Below are positions 41,690 to 50,228 of a stretch of 64,000 bases of DNA, piece after piece (position 1 is the stretch's first letter; every line of letters begins with the position of its first letter). The position numbers and the translations under genes were made by a program. The notes beneath the pieces were generated by a model. It did not search any database and was not told where the DNA came from. It saw nothing but the letters and a program-made list of their open reading frames with translations. Origin of the DNA: Oleiharenicola sp. (GTDB lineage Bacteria > Verrucomicrobiota > Verrucomicrobiia > Opitutales > Opitutaceae); NCBI GenBank assembly GCA_025363455.1, contig JANYDW010000063.1:17648-81647 (forward strand), read 5' to 3'.

Positions 41690-42766
41690 TCAGAGCGGAG
41701 GCAGGCATTCCAGAATCTCGCAACCGGGGGTGGGGGCGTATTCCAGCGTGAGGCCGGCCGGGCAGAAATATTTGTCGTACCGCCGGAGGGAGTGGGTCTC
41801 GCCACCGACCGTGATGGTGCAGGTGCCGGCCGTGAGAATGCCGATGTGGAAACTGGTCTCGTGCTTGGCGGCCGGTCCGGCGAGGTGCGTCTTGAGCACG
41901 CGGAAGCAGGGGGTCTGGGCGGGACCGAGCAGCTCATCCTGCCGCGAACCGGGCCCAAGGTCGCGCGCGAGCCGAGGGCGACAGCGGTAGTCGCGTTCGA
42001 TGGTTTCCCGCGAGTAGCGGTTGAAGTTGATGAGCGAGAGACCGAATTCGAGGCCGCGACCCATGAAACGGGCGGCCTCGGGCAGGACATAGCCCGCCCG
42101 CTCGAACTCATAGCGCACGGCGAAATCGGTGGGTTCCTGGATTTCGATCATGAAGACGCCTTCGCCCAGCGCATGGGGAAAACCGCCGGGAATCAAAAAG
42201 GTGTCGCCGATCTCCACCGGGATCTTCTCGAAACAGCGCTCCATCGCTGCGGTGTCCTGCGTCTCGATCCAGCGGGCGAGCTCGGTGGGCGCCGGGGGAT
42301 TTTGGAAACCCATGTAAAGATAGGGGGCGGTGATACCTTCGCGCACGCCCAGGATATGGTAGGCCTCGGTCTTGCCGCTGGGCGAATGGAGGAACTTTTG
42401 GGCGAACTCGCGCGAGGGATGGCACTGGAAATGGAGCCGGATGGCCGAGTCGAGGAACTTGACCAGCAGCATCGGCGCGGGGCCGTGACGGTCGAGGTGC
42501 GGCGCGCCGAGAAAATAGGTGGCATCGGATGCGATTAGCTCGCGGAAGTCGTGGGTCACACCGCCGACCACGACTGGCGAGACGCCCTCGTAATGCTGCT
42601 CGCGTCCCGGGATGGTGGAGCGGGTGACGGAGCCGATCCAGTCCTCGGCAAGGTGGGAGTCCTGCGGGGTCGGGGCGCCGGCGAGACGATCAAGGGTGGC
42701 ACCGCCCGGGTAGGTGCGCCACACCCGGTTGGCCGGAAGCAGAACGAGTTTATTCCGATGGTCCAT
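41690..42766 (-). CDS. Class I mannose-6-phosphate isomerase-like cupin
   Basis: A 358-residue protein. The start at 42764-42766 (MDHRNKLVLLPANRVWR) suits the family. Metal-binding cupin residues are visible in IRLHFQCHPSREFAQ, GKTEAYHILG and IPGGFPHALGEG. The C-terminal cupin ends YDKYFCPAGLTLEYAPTPG. Family members interconvert mannose 6-phosphate and fructose 6-phosphate. The gene lies next to an SDR relic and a symporter, so the substrate may be another sugar phosphate. Frame upstream of the ATG is open but lies over the relic and lacks similarity. Confidence 0.85.
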   Translation of the reverse strand: MDHRNKLVLLPANRVWRTYPGGATLDRLAGAPTPQDSHLAEDWIGSVTRSTIPGREQHYEGVSPVVVGGVTHDFRELIASDATYFLGAPHLDRHGPAPMLLVKFLDSAIRLHFQCHPSREFAQKFLHSPSGKTEAYHILGVREGITAPYLYMGFQNPPAPTELARWIETQDTAAMERCFEKIPVEIGDTFLIPGGFPHALGEGVFMIEIQEPTDFAVRYEFERAGYVLPEAARFMGRGLEFGLSLINFNRYSRETIERDYRCRPRLARDLGPGSRQDELLGPAQTPCFRVLKTHLAGPAAKHETSFHIGILTAGTCTITVGGETHSLRRYDKYFCPAGLTLEYAPTPGCEILECLPPL

Positions 42767-42774
42767 GGTCGGGA

Positions 42775-42984
42775 TCAGATGACGGCGCTTAAACCCCCAT
42801 CGACCGTGAGGATCCCGCCGTTGATGAAGTCGGCGGCGGGCGAGGCAAGAAAAACGCAGGCGCCGGTCAGATCGTCGGCCAAGCCCCAGCGTCCGGCCGG
42901 TGCCGCCGGTGCGCGCCCGATGCCTGGGGAGGATCCGGTAACCAAAGCGCGGCGGCCCGCGAGGTGGAAGGAAGGCGAGGGCAT
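42775..42984 (-). pseudogene. SDR relic with internal deletion
   Basis: A 69-residue frame made of two ends of a short-chain dehydrogenase. [20 protein letters not shown] is the N-terminal cofactor loop (with Pro in place of Arg), and [20 protein letters not shown], then GGILTVDGG, is the C-terminus. About 180 residues of the core, including the catalytic Tyr and Lys, are missing, with the frame kept. It sits between the mannose-6-phosphate isomerase and symporter genes and probably derives from a gluconate 5-dehydrogenase-like gene. Confidence 0.85.
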
Positions 42985-42990
42985 GGGTAA

Positions 42991-44742
42991 TTACGGTTGG
43001 GCGGGGCGGCGGGAGATGAAAATAAGGGCCAGACCGACGATGGCGACCAGGCCGCCGCAGCCCAGAAAGGCGAGGCGGCCGTTGAGCGGGTTGGGAATCA
43101 TCGCGAGCAGGAGTACAAAACTGCCATAGGTCAGAGAGAGCCACCCCACGGCGGCAGCTTGACGAGAGTCATTGGCCGCGGCGGCACCCTCCTCTCGGTT
43201 GAAGTCGATCGGCGTGTCGAGACGGGTGAGGAAATTTTCCACCTCGGCCCGGTGGGCCGCCGGACTGGCCCGCCAGAAAAGGGTCGTGAACAGGAACCAG
43301 GTGGTGCCCAGCGCGACATTGCCAAACAACTGGATGCCTTGGCGCCAATATTCCCGCGAGGCGGCATCGAGCACGTGGTCCGGGCTGAAATGTTGCGCCG
43401 CCCACTCAGGCGACAGGGTCCGGTCAATCAGCAGGGAACCGATGAATCCCACGAGCACCGTGCTCCACCCCGACCAGGAGGGCGTGCGCCGGATGAGCAG
43501 GGCCAGCACCAACGGCACCGTGATGGGCACCCCGATCAGGATGGTCACCCGCTGCATGTAGAGGAAAAGGTTGAACTCCTTCAGCTGGCTCATGCGCAGG
43601 GCGACCGCGATGATGGTGAGGCCCAGGCCCAGCGTGATGATCTTGCCGGCCTTGAGCAGGTGGGCGTCGGCGGCCGATGGGCGGCACACCGGTTGGTAGA
43701 AATTCTTGATGAAGATACCCGCGCTCTTGTTGAGGCCGGCGTCCATCGCCGACATCGTGGCGGCGAAGATCCCGCTCACGAGCAACCCCAACATGCCCAC
43801 GGGGGCCACGGCGCGGGTGATGGCGATGAAGGCCGCCTCATCGGGGTGATCGAGGGTGGGGAACTGGCTGTGCAGATCGGGAAACAGCGCACGCGCGGCC
43901 ATCGGCGGAATAAACCAGATCACAATGCCCACGAGATACAGGCCGCTGCCGAGCAACCCCGCCCAGCGGGCCTGCCGGCTGTCCTTGACGCTGAGATACC
44001 GATTCGCGTCCAGCAGGTTATTGCAGCTGATCAGTTGTTTCAGCAGCATCGCCGCGCACCAGAGCGCGAGAAAGTCCTTGTTTCCGAGTGCGCCGAGATC
44101 GAGGTGGGCGGCGGGCAGCCGGGCGACGAATCCGCCCCAGCCGCCCAGATGGAGCAGGGCGAGCACGGTGATGGTCAGGCAGACGGGCATGAGGATCAGC
44201 ATCTGGATGAAATCGCCGGCGATGACGGCCCAGCTGCCCCCCAGCAGCGCGATGGAGAGCACCACCAGACCGAGGACGACAATGGTCAGGGCGAGGTCGA
44301 AACCGAAGACCGCCGCGAAAAACACCGCCACCGCGTTGAGGTGGAGCGTGGCCTGCAGGGTGCCGAGCGGCAGCTGGAACCAGGTGAAAACCTGCTCGTT
44401 GACCCGGCCGAAGCGCAAGCGCACGGCCTCGATGCCCGTGACCACGCGCATCTGGCGGAACTTGGGGGCAAAGTGCAGGGCGCTGAGCAGGAAGCCGAGG
44501 GAGTTCGCGATGTAGATGACGATGATCGGCCACCCGTCACCGTAGGCTTTGCTCGCCGCGCCGGTCAGGGTCCAGGCGCTGAACGACATCATGAACGCCG
44601 AGCCGCCCACCATCCACCAGAGGGCTTTCCCGCCCCCGCGGAAATAATCGCTGACGTTGGTGACAAACCGGCGGAACACCCAACTGATCGCCAGCATGAA
44701 GCAGAAATAGAAGACCAGGACGGCGTAATCGTAGCGGGTCAT
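42991..44742 (-). CDS. Sodium/solute symporter (SSS family), copy 1
   Basis: A 583-residue inner-membrane protein with about 13-14 hydrophobic segments. SSS marks include YFRGGGKALWWMVGGSAFMM near the N-terminus, then SAWTLTGAASKAYGDG and GIFAATMSAMDAGLNKSAGI. These transporters import sugars, uronates or similar compounds with Na+. A LacI regulator gene lies 79 bases upstream on the same strand, and an AT-rich palindrome separates them. The cluster position suggests import of a monosaccharide or uronate released by GH106 or the lyases. Confidence 0.92.
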   Translation of the reverse strand: MTRYDYAVLVFYFCFMLAISWVFRRFVTNVSDYFRGGGKALWWMVGGSAFMMSFSAWTLTGAASKAYGDGWPIIVIYIANSLGFLLSALHFAPKFRQMRVVTGIEAVRLRFGRVNEQVFTWFQLPLGTLQATLHLNAVAVFFAAVFGFDLALTIVVLGLVVLSIALLGGSWAVIAGDFIQMLILMPVCLTITVLALLHLGGWGGFVARLPAAHLDLGALGNKDFLALWCAAMLLKQLISCNNLLDANRYLSVKDSRQARWAGLLGSGLYLVGIVIWFIPPMAARALFPDLHSQFPTLDHPDEAAFIAITRAVAPVGMLGLLVSGIFAATMSAMDAGLNKSAGIFIKNFYQPVCRPSAADAHLLKAGKIITLGLGLTIIAVALRMSQLKEFNLFLYMQRVTILIGVPITVPLVLALLIRRTPSWSGWSTVLVGFIGSLLIDRTLSPEWAAQHFSPDHVLDAASREYWRQGIQLFGNVALGTTWFLFTTLFWRASPAAHRAEVENFLTRLDTPIDFNREEGAAAANDSRQAAAVGWLSLTYGSFVLLLAMIPNPLNGRLAFLGCGGLVAIVGLALIFISRRPAQP

Positions 44743-44770
44743 GGGTGGGGAGGGGAAGCACAGCCCATAT

Positions 44771-44788
44771 TAATAATTATTACATGCC
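44771..44788. promoter_or_regulatory. AT-rich palindrome upstream of the symporter gene
   Basis: TAATAATTATTA is a perfect 12-bp palindrome followed by CATGCC. The ATAATTATTA plus TGCC core also occurs at the TonB receptor start (33055-33069). It is an operator candidate for the adjacent LacI-type regulator. Confidence 0.5.
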
Positions 44789-44821
44789 AAGCTATAAATG
44801 AAGCCGGTGGGGCCCGGGCGC

Positions 44822-45865
44822 CTACCGGGCGGGGCCGGTCGAGTTGCCCACCACGAGGGGCGCAGGCAGCACGAGGTCGCTGTACCCCTCGGCGGGCACG
44901 CCTTCGCCGGCGATCAGGCGGGCGGCGGCCTCGCCCAGCTTGTCGGGGCTGGTGCCGGCGCCGGTGATGCGCAGGGTCCCTTCCACGCTCAGGCGCGAGA
45001 CGTCGGCCGAGGCCAGGCTGATGTCACCCGGCACCTTCCAGCCCTCGCGTTGCAGGGCCAGGGCGGCCCCGTAGGACATCTGCGTGTTGTAGGTGACGAA
45101 GGCGGTGGGAAAATCCTTCCGCCGGGCGAGTGGCAGCAGCGAATGGATGGCCTCCGCCCCCTCGGCGCGGTCTGCCTGCTGCACGACAATGGTATAGCGC
45201 GAATCCAGCTTGAGGCCGAGCGGCTGCAGGGCGGCGGTGAGCGCGGCGAGCCGGGCGTCGTGCCGGCCGAGGCCGGCGTTGCCGCCGAGCCATCCGATGC
45301 GTTGGTGGCCGAGGTTGAACAAGTGTCGGACCAGCGCGTTGAGGGCCTCGGGTTCGTTGCCCAGCACGGAGTGGCAGAGCCCGTGATAGCGCGCCGACAC
45401 GGCGACGACGCGCCGGGTGAGCTTGCACAGTTCGGCCATGAAGGGCCGGGCGACCTCGCCCAGCACAACGACCCCACCGAGCCGGTTGCTGGGGTGAAAA
45501 AACTGGCGCAGCTTCGCCGGCGTGAGCTCGTCCTCGGCGCCGAGGAAGACCAGCCGGTGGCCGAGGCGTTCCAGTTCCTGGTGAAGGCCGTGCTGCACGT
45601 GGCCGAAGTAGGCACTGGGGATGTAGAGCCGCAACGGTGCGCGCAAAATGTAACCGATCTGCCCCACGAGCGACGCGTCGGGGGTCGATTCCACCCGCAT
45701 GCCTTTCGGCAGGTAGCCCTGGCTGATGGCGCGGTCCCAGATTCGTCGGTAAGTGTCGGGGTTGATGCCGGCGCTGCGCCCATTGAGCGCCAGCGAGACG
45801 AGGGCCTGGGACACACCGAGTTCCTTGGCGAGGAGGGTCTGGGAGATCTTCTTCTTGGGTCGCAC
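44822..45865 (-). CDS. LacI-family transcriptional regulator
   Basis: A 347-residue repressor-type protein. The N-terminal helix-turn-helix is ISQTLLAKELGVSQALVSLA, and the hinge region ends about residue 60. The periplasmic-binding-like sensor domain (about 65-340) includes LGHQRIGWLGGNAG and GDISLASADVSRLS. It should bind a sugar and control nearby operons. The symporter downstream and the oxidoreductase upstream are on the same strand. AT-rich palindromes at 44771 and 33055 are candidate targets. Confidence 0.92.
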   Translation of the reverse strand: MRPKKKISQTLLAKELGVSQALVSLALNGRSAGINPDTYRRIWDRAISQGYLPKGMRVESTPDASLVGQIGYILRAPLRLYIPSAYFGHVQHGLHQELERLGHRLVFLGAEDELTPAKLRQFFHPSNRLGGVVVLGEVARPFMAELCKLTRRVVAVSARYHGLCHSVLGNEPEALNALVRHLFNLGHQRIGWLGGNAGLGRHDARLAALTAALQPLGLKLDSRYTIVVQQADRAEGAEAIHSLLPLARRKDFPTAFVTYNTQMSYGAALALQREGWKVPGDISLASADVSRLSVEGTLRITGAGTSPDKLGEAAARLIAGEGVPAEGYSDLVLPAPLVVGNSTGPAR

Positions 45866-45934
45866 ACGCCGACCATTGATAACTATGAGCTGGATTCAAC
45901 GACTTATTACTAAAGATCCTCGGGACCGACGTGG

Positions 45935-45958
45935 AATCGCCTGCAAGCAGGCTCCTAC
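45935..45958 (-). repeat. Half REP with GCCTG-CTTG-CAGGC hairpin
   Basis: On the minus strand the foot GTAGGAGC leads into CTGCTTGCAGGCGATT. The same arm is found inside the SDR gene (25452-25474). It lies upstream of the LacI-family gene. Confidence 0.75.
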
Positions 45959-45985
45959 ATTCCATCCCCAGAAGCCGACGCTGGG

Positions 45986-47338
45986 TCACACCAGCTCGCT
46001 GAGCTTGCGGGCCTGGGGCGAGAGCGCGACCAGGTCGTCCAAGTTGACGGGCTGGTTCCGCTTGATCGACTCGACGCCGGCGATGCCGACCAGAATGGAC
46101 GCGGCGCCCTGCTCGTGGCCCGCGAAACGGTGCCAAGGATCAGTGGCGGGCGCGTCGGCGGCGTAGAAGGAGCGGTTAAGGATCTCATCCGCGCCGCCGT
46201 GCGCGCCGGACTGCGCCGGCACCGGGACCAGGTAGCTGTTTTTAAAATGCGGGAAGACCTTGATCCATTCGCCCTCGGCCTCAGCACCGGGCTTCTCGTC
46301 GAGCTTGAAGTCCTTGGGGCGCACGGCGCGGTTCATGTGCGTGCCGATGAACTCGTGGTACTCGATCCGGCCGCGGTCGCCGTTGAAGGTCACGCGCATG
46401 CCCTCACGGGGCGAGAAGCAGACGAGCGAGTAGGTCAGCACCTCGCCGGTGCGGTAGCGGACGTTGAGGGACATCTGGTCGGGGATGTCGATGCCATCGC
46501 GAAAGACGTTCTGGTCGCGGATATAGCCGGAGTCGGCTTCGCCGGCGCGGTAGAGTTTGCGGAAGGGTTCGCTCTCGTCGAGGTCGAGGTAGAAGGGGTC
46601 GTTCTTCGCCTCGGGATAACCGGTGTAGCGCGGGTATTTCGTTAGCGGGCCGTCGCCGCGGGCCTCGGCGTTTTTCCGGCCGTAGAAGACGAGGTCGCCG
46701 TAGGCGAAGACCTGCGCCGGGATCGCATCGAGCCACCAGTTGACGAGGTCGAAGTGGTGCGTGCTCTTGTGGACGAGCAGGGTGCCCGAATCCGCGGCAT
46801 GCGAATGCCAGCGGCGGAAGTAGTCGGCGCCGTGGTTGGTATCGAGGAGATACTCGAGGTTCACGGAGCGGACCTGGCCGATGACGCCGGTGGTGATGAG
46901 TTCCTTGACCTTCGTGCGGAACGGGGCCCAGCGGTAATTGAAGGCCACGCGGACGCGGCGCCCCGTGGCCCGCTGCGCTTCGAGGATGGCGCGGCACTTG
47001 GCGGCGTCGATGGTGAGGGGTTTTTCCGTGATGACATCGCAGCCGGCGTGCAGGGCACGGACGATGTAGTCGTGATGCGTCGAGTCGATGGAGCAGACGA
47101 AGACGGTGTCGGGCTTCTCGTTCCGGATCATGTCGTCGAATTTCGCGGCGGGGTAGGCGGGCACGGCGTGATAACCCCATTCGCCAGCGAGCATCCCGTT
47201 GTAGTAGGCCATGCGGGCCGGGCTGAGGTCACAGATCGCGACGAGCTCATTCGTGTCACGGTAGGTCGTGACGAGCGGCTCGATGAAGCTGATGGCTCGG
47301 CCGCCGGTGCCGACAAAGGCAAAACGCTTTTTGCTCAT
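45986..47338 (-). CDS. Gfo/Idh/MocA-family oxidoreductase
   Basis: A 450-residue protein. FVGTGGRAISFIEPLVTTY is the NAD loop, and VITEKPLTIDAAKCRAIL carries the EKP Lys. YRWAPFRTKVKELITTGVIG is conserved in the family, and the length (about 80 residues above average) fits the larger subgroup acting on polymer-derived sugars. The ATG at 47336-47338 is preferred to a TTG four codons upstream. It follows the GH106 gene by 74 bases, so the rhamnosidase and this enzyme are likely cotranscribed. Confidence 0.9.
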   Translation of the reverse strand: MSKKRFAFVGTGGRAISFIEPLVTTYRDTNELVAICDLSPARMAYYNGMLAGEWGYHAVPAYPAAKFDDMIRNEKPDTVFVCSIDSTHHDYIVRALHAGCDVITEKPLTIDAAKCRAILEAQRATGRRVRVAFNYRWAPFRTKVKELITTGVIGQVRSVNLEYLLDTNHGADYFRRWHSHAADSGTLLVHKSTHHFDLVNWWLDAIPAQVFAYGDLVFYGRKNAEARGDGPLTKYPRYTGYPEAKNDPFYLDLDESEPFRKLYRAGEADSGYIRDQNVFRDGIDIPDQMSLNVRYRTGEVLTYSLVCFSPREGMRVTFNGDRGRIEYHEFIGTHMNRAVRPKDFKLDEKPGAEAEGEWIKVFPHFKNSYLVPVPAQSGAHGGADEILNRSFYAADAPATDPWHRFAGHEQGAASILVGIAGVESIKRNQPVNLDDLVALSPQARKLSELV

Positions 47339-47412
47339 GGGATGGGACAAGGAGGCAGAATCTCCGGGCAGCGGTCAACCGGGCAATCGGTCTCCCGTCG
47401 GACGGTGGGAAT

Positions 47413-50001
47413 TCATGGCAGCGTAAGTTTCTTCAACGGCGTGAGAGTCACCGGTCCGAGGAGACCGGAGGGGGTGAGCGGCCAGGCCGAGGCGTCGAAG
47501 GGCTTGTAGTCGATGTTCACGAAATTGATTTCGCGCATGATCTTCCAGTCCACCTTGCGGCGGTCGAGGTCACGGATGCGATTGGCGGCGAGGTTGGTGA
47601 CGTCGATGTCGATGACATTGCGGCCGAGTTTCAGGTGGGCGCCCACGCGCAGGCGGAAGGGTAGGCTCCACGCCGTGGCGACCTCGGCGCCGTTGAGACG
47701 AACGCGGGCACTCTCGCGGACGTCGCCCAAGTCGAGGAGCCAGTCGTCCGCCTTGGTGCCGGCGGGCAGGTCAAACTCCAACCGGTAGCGGGCCGTGCCG
47801 CCGAAATTCTGCGCGGGTTCCCCGCCGAAGTCGGTCCAGGATTTCAGTTCCTTGGTGGAGATGGCCGGCGGCAGCGCGGGGCCGCCGGTGAGGAAATTGA
47901 TCTGCCATTCACCGGCGAGTGTTACGGCCGGGCCGGCAGGGGCGGCGTAGAGCCAGGATTCGCGCACTCTCGGGGCCGAGGCAGACCCGAGGGCGTGAAG
48001 GATCATCGACTCGCCCGGGGCCAGTTGCAGGTAAACCTGAGCCACACCGCCGCGACCGGGGTTCACCGCAGCCAGCCCGGAGCGGTTGGTCAGGGGATCG
48101 ACCAGCATGACTGTGCGGGTTTGCGTACCGAGCGTTAACCAGCCGTCGAAAGGCTCGGCGGAGAGGTTGGTCAGGAAGTAGTCGTGATCGGCGCCGTTGC
48201 CCTGAGCCCGGCGGACGTAGCCGAGGCCGGTGGCGGCAACAGGTTCGCGGATGGCGCCCGTTTGTCCCAGGTGGCCGAGGACGCCGCCGGTGCGGCTGCC
48301 GCTCATGCCGATGGCGTTCCGGATTTCCCGAAATTGCGCGCGCCGTTCCTCGAGCTGGCCGAGCCCGGGCACGTCCTCCGGTGGCGCCTCGTAGATCACC
48401 GCGCCGCCGCGTTGCTGGAGCACGAGCAGCTGGGACAGGGTTTCCACCGGCATGAACTTCGTTGCGGGGATCACCATCGCCTTGTAACGACCCCCGCCTG
48501 GAGCGACGAACGCGCCGCCCTCGACGTGCGTGTACTGCAGCTGGTCGTCGGAAATGTAGTCGATGCTGTAGCCGGCCTTGAGCAGGTCCGTGGCCATGCG
48601 TTCGAAGGCCGAGCCGTTGAGCCAGGTCCGGTCGTGCACACCGTATTGTTTCATCAGCCCGTCGGGCACGGACACGACATCATGGAACGGCCAGTACAGC
48701 AGCACGTCGTTGTCCGGCCGGCCGGATTGCAGCACGGTTTGCACGCGGCCGACATAGGCGTTGAGCGCGGCGAAGTCGCCCCACCAGGTGTTGTTCGGAT
48801 TGAATTGCGTCGAGGCGTAGAAGAGCCAGCCGGGCCACGCGGCGTCTTTCGGTGAATAAACGGTGCCGTGATACAGGATATGGTTGATGCCGGTGGTGAA
48901 CAGCCGATCGATCTCGGGCTTGGTGAATGAGAGCGCGACCTGCCAGTGTTCGCGCAGCCACGTGCAGGTTTCGCTTGAGGCGAGCGGGCGGCCCATGACG
49001 TGCGCGGCCGACGAAGCCATCCGGAGAACCAGCGGGTCGGGCAGGTCGCGGTTGGAGGTCCACTCGCGGCGCAGGCCGGGAATCGGGAACGGCGTCGAGC
49101 CGAAGGTTTCTGTCTCAGGAATGTCGACGGCGCCATAGAGGTCGAGCAGGTTGGCGGGCGCGCCGTGCGACTGGTTGCGTACAAGGAAGCCGTGCTCGTG
49201 CGACCAGCGGATCCACGTCTGCAGGTAGTCGAGATGCAATTTCGCCAGGGTCGCGCGATAGTCGCCCTTCAGGCGGGCGAGCTGCGCGGGCTCAAGAGGC
49301 TTCTCCCCCATGAGCTCGGCGGCGTGCTCTTGCACGTCGTAGCTGTGCAACGCCGTGAAGGCGTTGTTCAGTTCGGGCGTCCAGGAGGATTCATAGTATT
49401 CGAAGGAGTCGTGGAACTGGGCGCGCACCAGGCCGGCGGGAAAATGGGCGAAGGCCGCGGAGAACGGCGCAAGGTAGTGGCCGAGGGCGGCCGGGGAATA
49501 GGGATCGACCACGAGGCCCTCGGCGCCGGGGGCCGCGCGCTTGACCTTCATCTTCGTGGGCGTGCCCGCGAGCGTGCCATCGGTCAGGACGAGTTTCTGC
49601 GAGCCGTCCTCCGGCTCGACCCAGGGTCCGCCGAAGGGCCAGCCGGTGCCGGTCGCCATGTCGACGCCGAGGCCGAGGCGCTGCGCCTCGCGCCCCGTGT
49701 AGGCCAGCATCTCCATCCAGCGGGGCGAGAGGAACGCGATGTTGCGGTCCTCGGATCCGCGCGCGCCGTAGATCGGGGTGATCTCCACCCCGCCCAGGCC
49801 CGCCGCGGCGAATTGCTCCAGCTGGTGCGTGATGCTGGCTTCATCGACCGCGCTGCCGGGCCACCACCAGCGCGTCCAGGGCTTGGTGGTGTCGGGGTGC
49901 AGGCCGAAGGTCATGGCTGGTACCGGGCTTTCCCCGGCGCGTGCCGGGACAAAAAATGCGCAGAGGCAAAGCAAGGCAAACGGAGCGGGGCAGGGTCTCA
50001 T
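47413..50001 (-). CDS. Alpha-L-rhamnosidase, GH106-like
   Basis: An 862-residue secreted glycosidase with a signal peptide (residues 1-22, ending ARAGE). The N-terminal TIM-barrel part has TTKPWTRWWWPGSAVDEASI, GLGGVEITPIYGARGSED, LGLGVDMATGTGWPFGGPWV and HDSFEYYESSWTPEL. The middle has SSETCTWLREHWQVALSFTK and GINHILYHGTVYSPKDAAWP. A C-terminal beta-sandwich (about 740-850) resembles the sugar-binding fold of GH2. These match GH106. It should release L-rhamnose from rhamnogalacturonan or similar glycans. The divergent operon encodes a rhamnose importer, supporting the call. Confidence 0.88.
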   Translation of the reverse strand: MRPCPAPFALLCLCAFFVPARAGESPVPAMTFGLHPDTTKPWTRWWWPGSAVDEASITHQLEQFAAAGLGGVEITPIYGARGSEDRNIAFLSPRWMEMLAYTGREAQRLGLGVDMATGTGWPFGGPWVEPEDGSQKLVLTDGTLAGTPTKMKVKRAAPGAEGLVVDPYSPAALGHYLAPFSAAFAHFPAGLVRAQFHDSFEYYESSWTPELNNAFTALHSYDVQEHAAELMGEKPLEPAQLARLKGDYRATLAKLHLDYLQTWIRWSHEHGFLVRNQSHGAPANLLDLYGAVDIPETETFGSTPFPIPGLRREWTSNRDLPDPLVLRMASSAAHVMGRPLASSETCTWLREHWQVALSFTKPEIDRLFTTGINHILYHGTVYSPKDAAWPGWLFYASTQFNPNNTWWGDFAALNAYVGRVQTVLQSGRPDNDVLLYWPFHDVVSVPDGLMKQYGVHDRTWLNGSAFERMATDLLKAGYSIDYISDDQLQYTHVEGGAFVAPGGGRYKAMVIPATKFMPVETLSQLLVLQQRGGAVIYEAPPEDVPGLGQLEERRAQFREIRNAIGMSGSRTGGVLGHLGQTGAIREPVAATGLGYVRRAQGNGADHDYFLTNLSAEPFDGWLTLGTQTRTVMLVDPLTNRSGLAAVNPGRGGVAQVYLQLAPGESMILHALGSASAPRVRESWLYAAPAGPAVTLAGEWQINFLTGGPALPPAISTKELKSWTDFGGEPAQNFGGTARYRLEFDLPAGTKADDWLLDLGDVRESARVRLNGAEVATAWSLPFRLRVGAHLKLGRNVIDIDVTNLAANRIRDLDRRKVDWKIMREINFVNIDYKPFDASAWPLTPSGLLGPVTLTPLKKLTLP

Positions 50002-50007
50002 GTTAGC

Positions 50008-50098
50008 GGGGACAGGGCACAGCTGTATTGTCCCCGGCAGGGCAGGGCAAGCGGCCGGGCACAGTATCTGCTCGGACTGTCAAGACGGCGGGGACAAT
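50008..50098. promoter_or_regulatory. Repeated GGGGACAAT motifs in the rhamnose divergent promoter
   Basis: GGGGACA at 50008, ATTGTCCCC at 50027-50035, GGGGACAAT at 50090-50098 and ATTGTCC at 50204-50210 form inverted copies between the GH106 and rhamnose importer genes. They are likely binding sites for a regulator of both. Confidence 0.55.
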
Positions 50099-50228
50099 GA
50101 CGCGCCCGGCCGCCGGACTAGTTTGGCGCACTCCGTAACCCCGATACCCCAGTCTGGAACAAACCCGACCGACCTGTTCGCGTCCGGTTCATCCCTCCGG
50201 CCGATTGTCCGCCAATTTTTCCCGCCCC

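Noticed and set aside
42997..44967. 656-codon plus-strand frame opposite the symporter gene
   Set aside because: Composition is extremely rich in Glu, Arg and Gly and it mirrors codon positions of the real symporter gene; no domain is visible.
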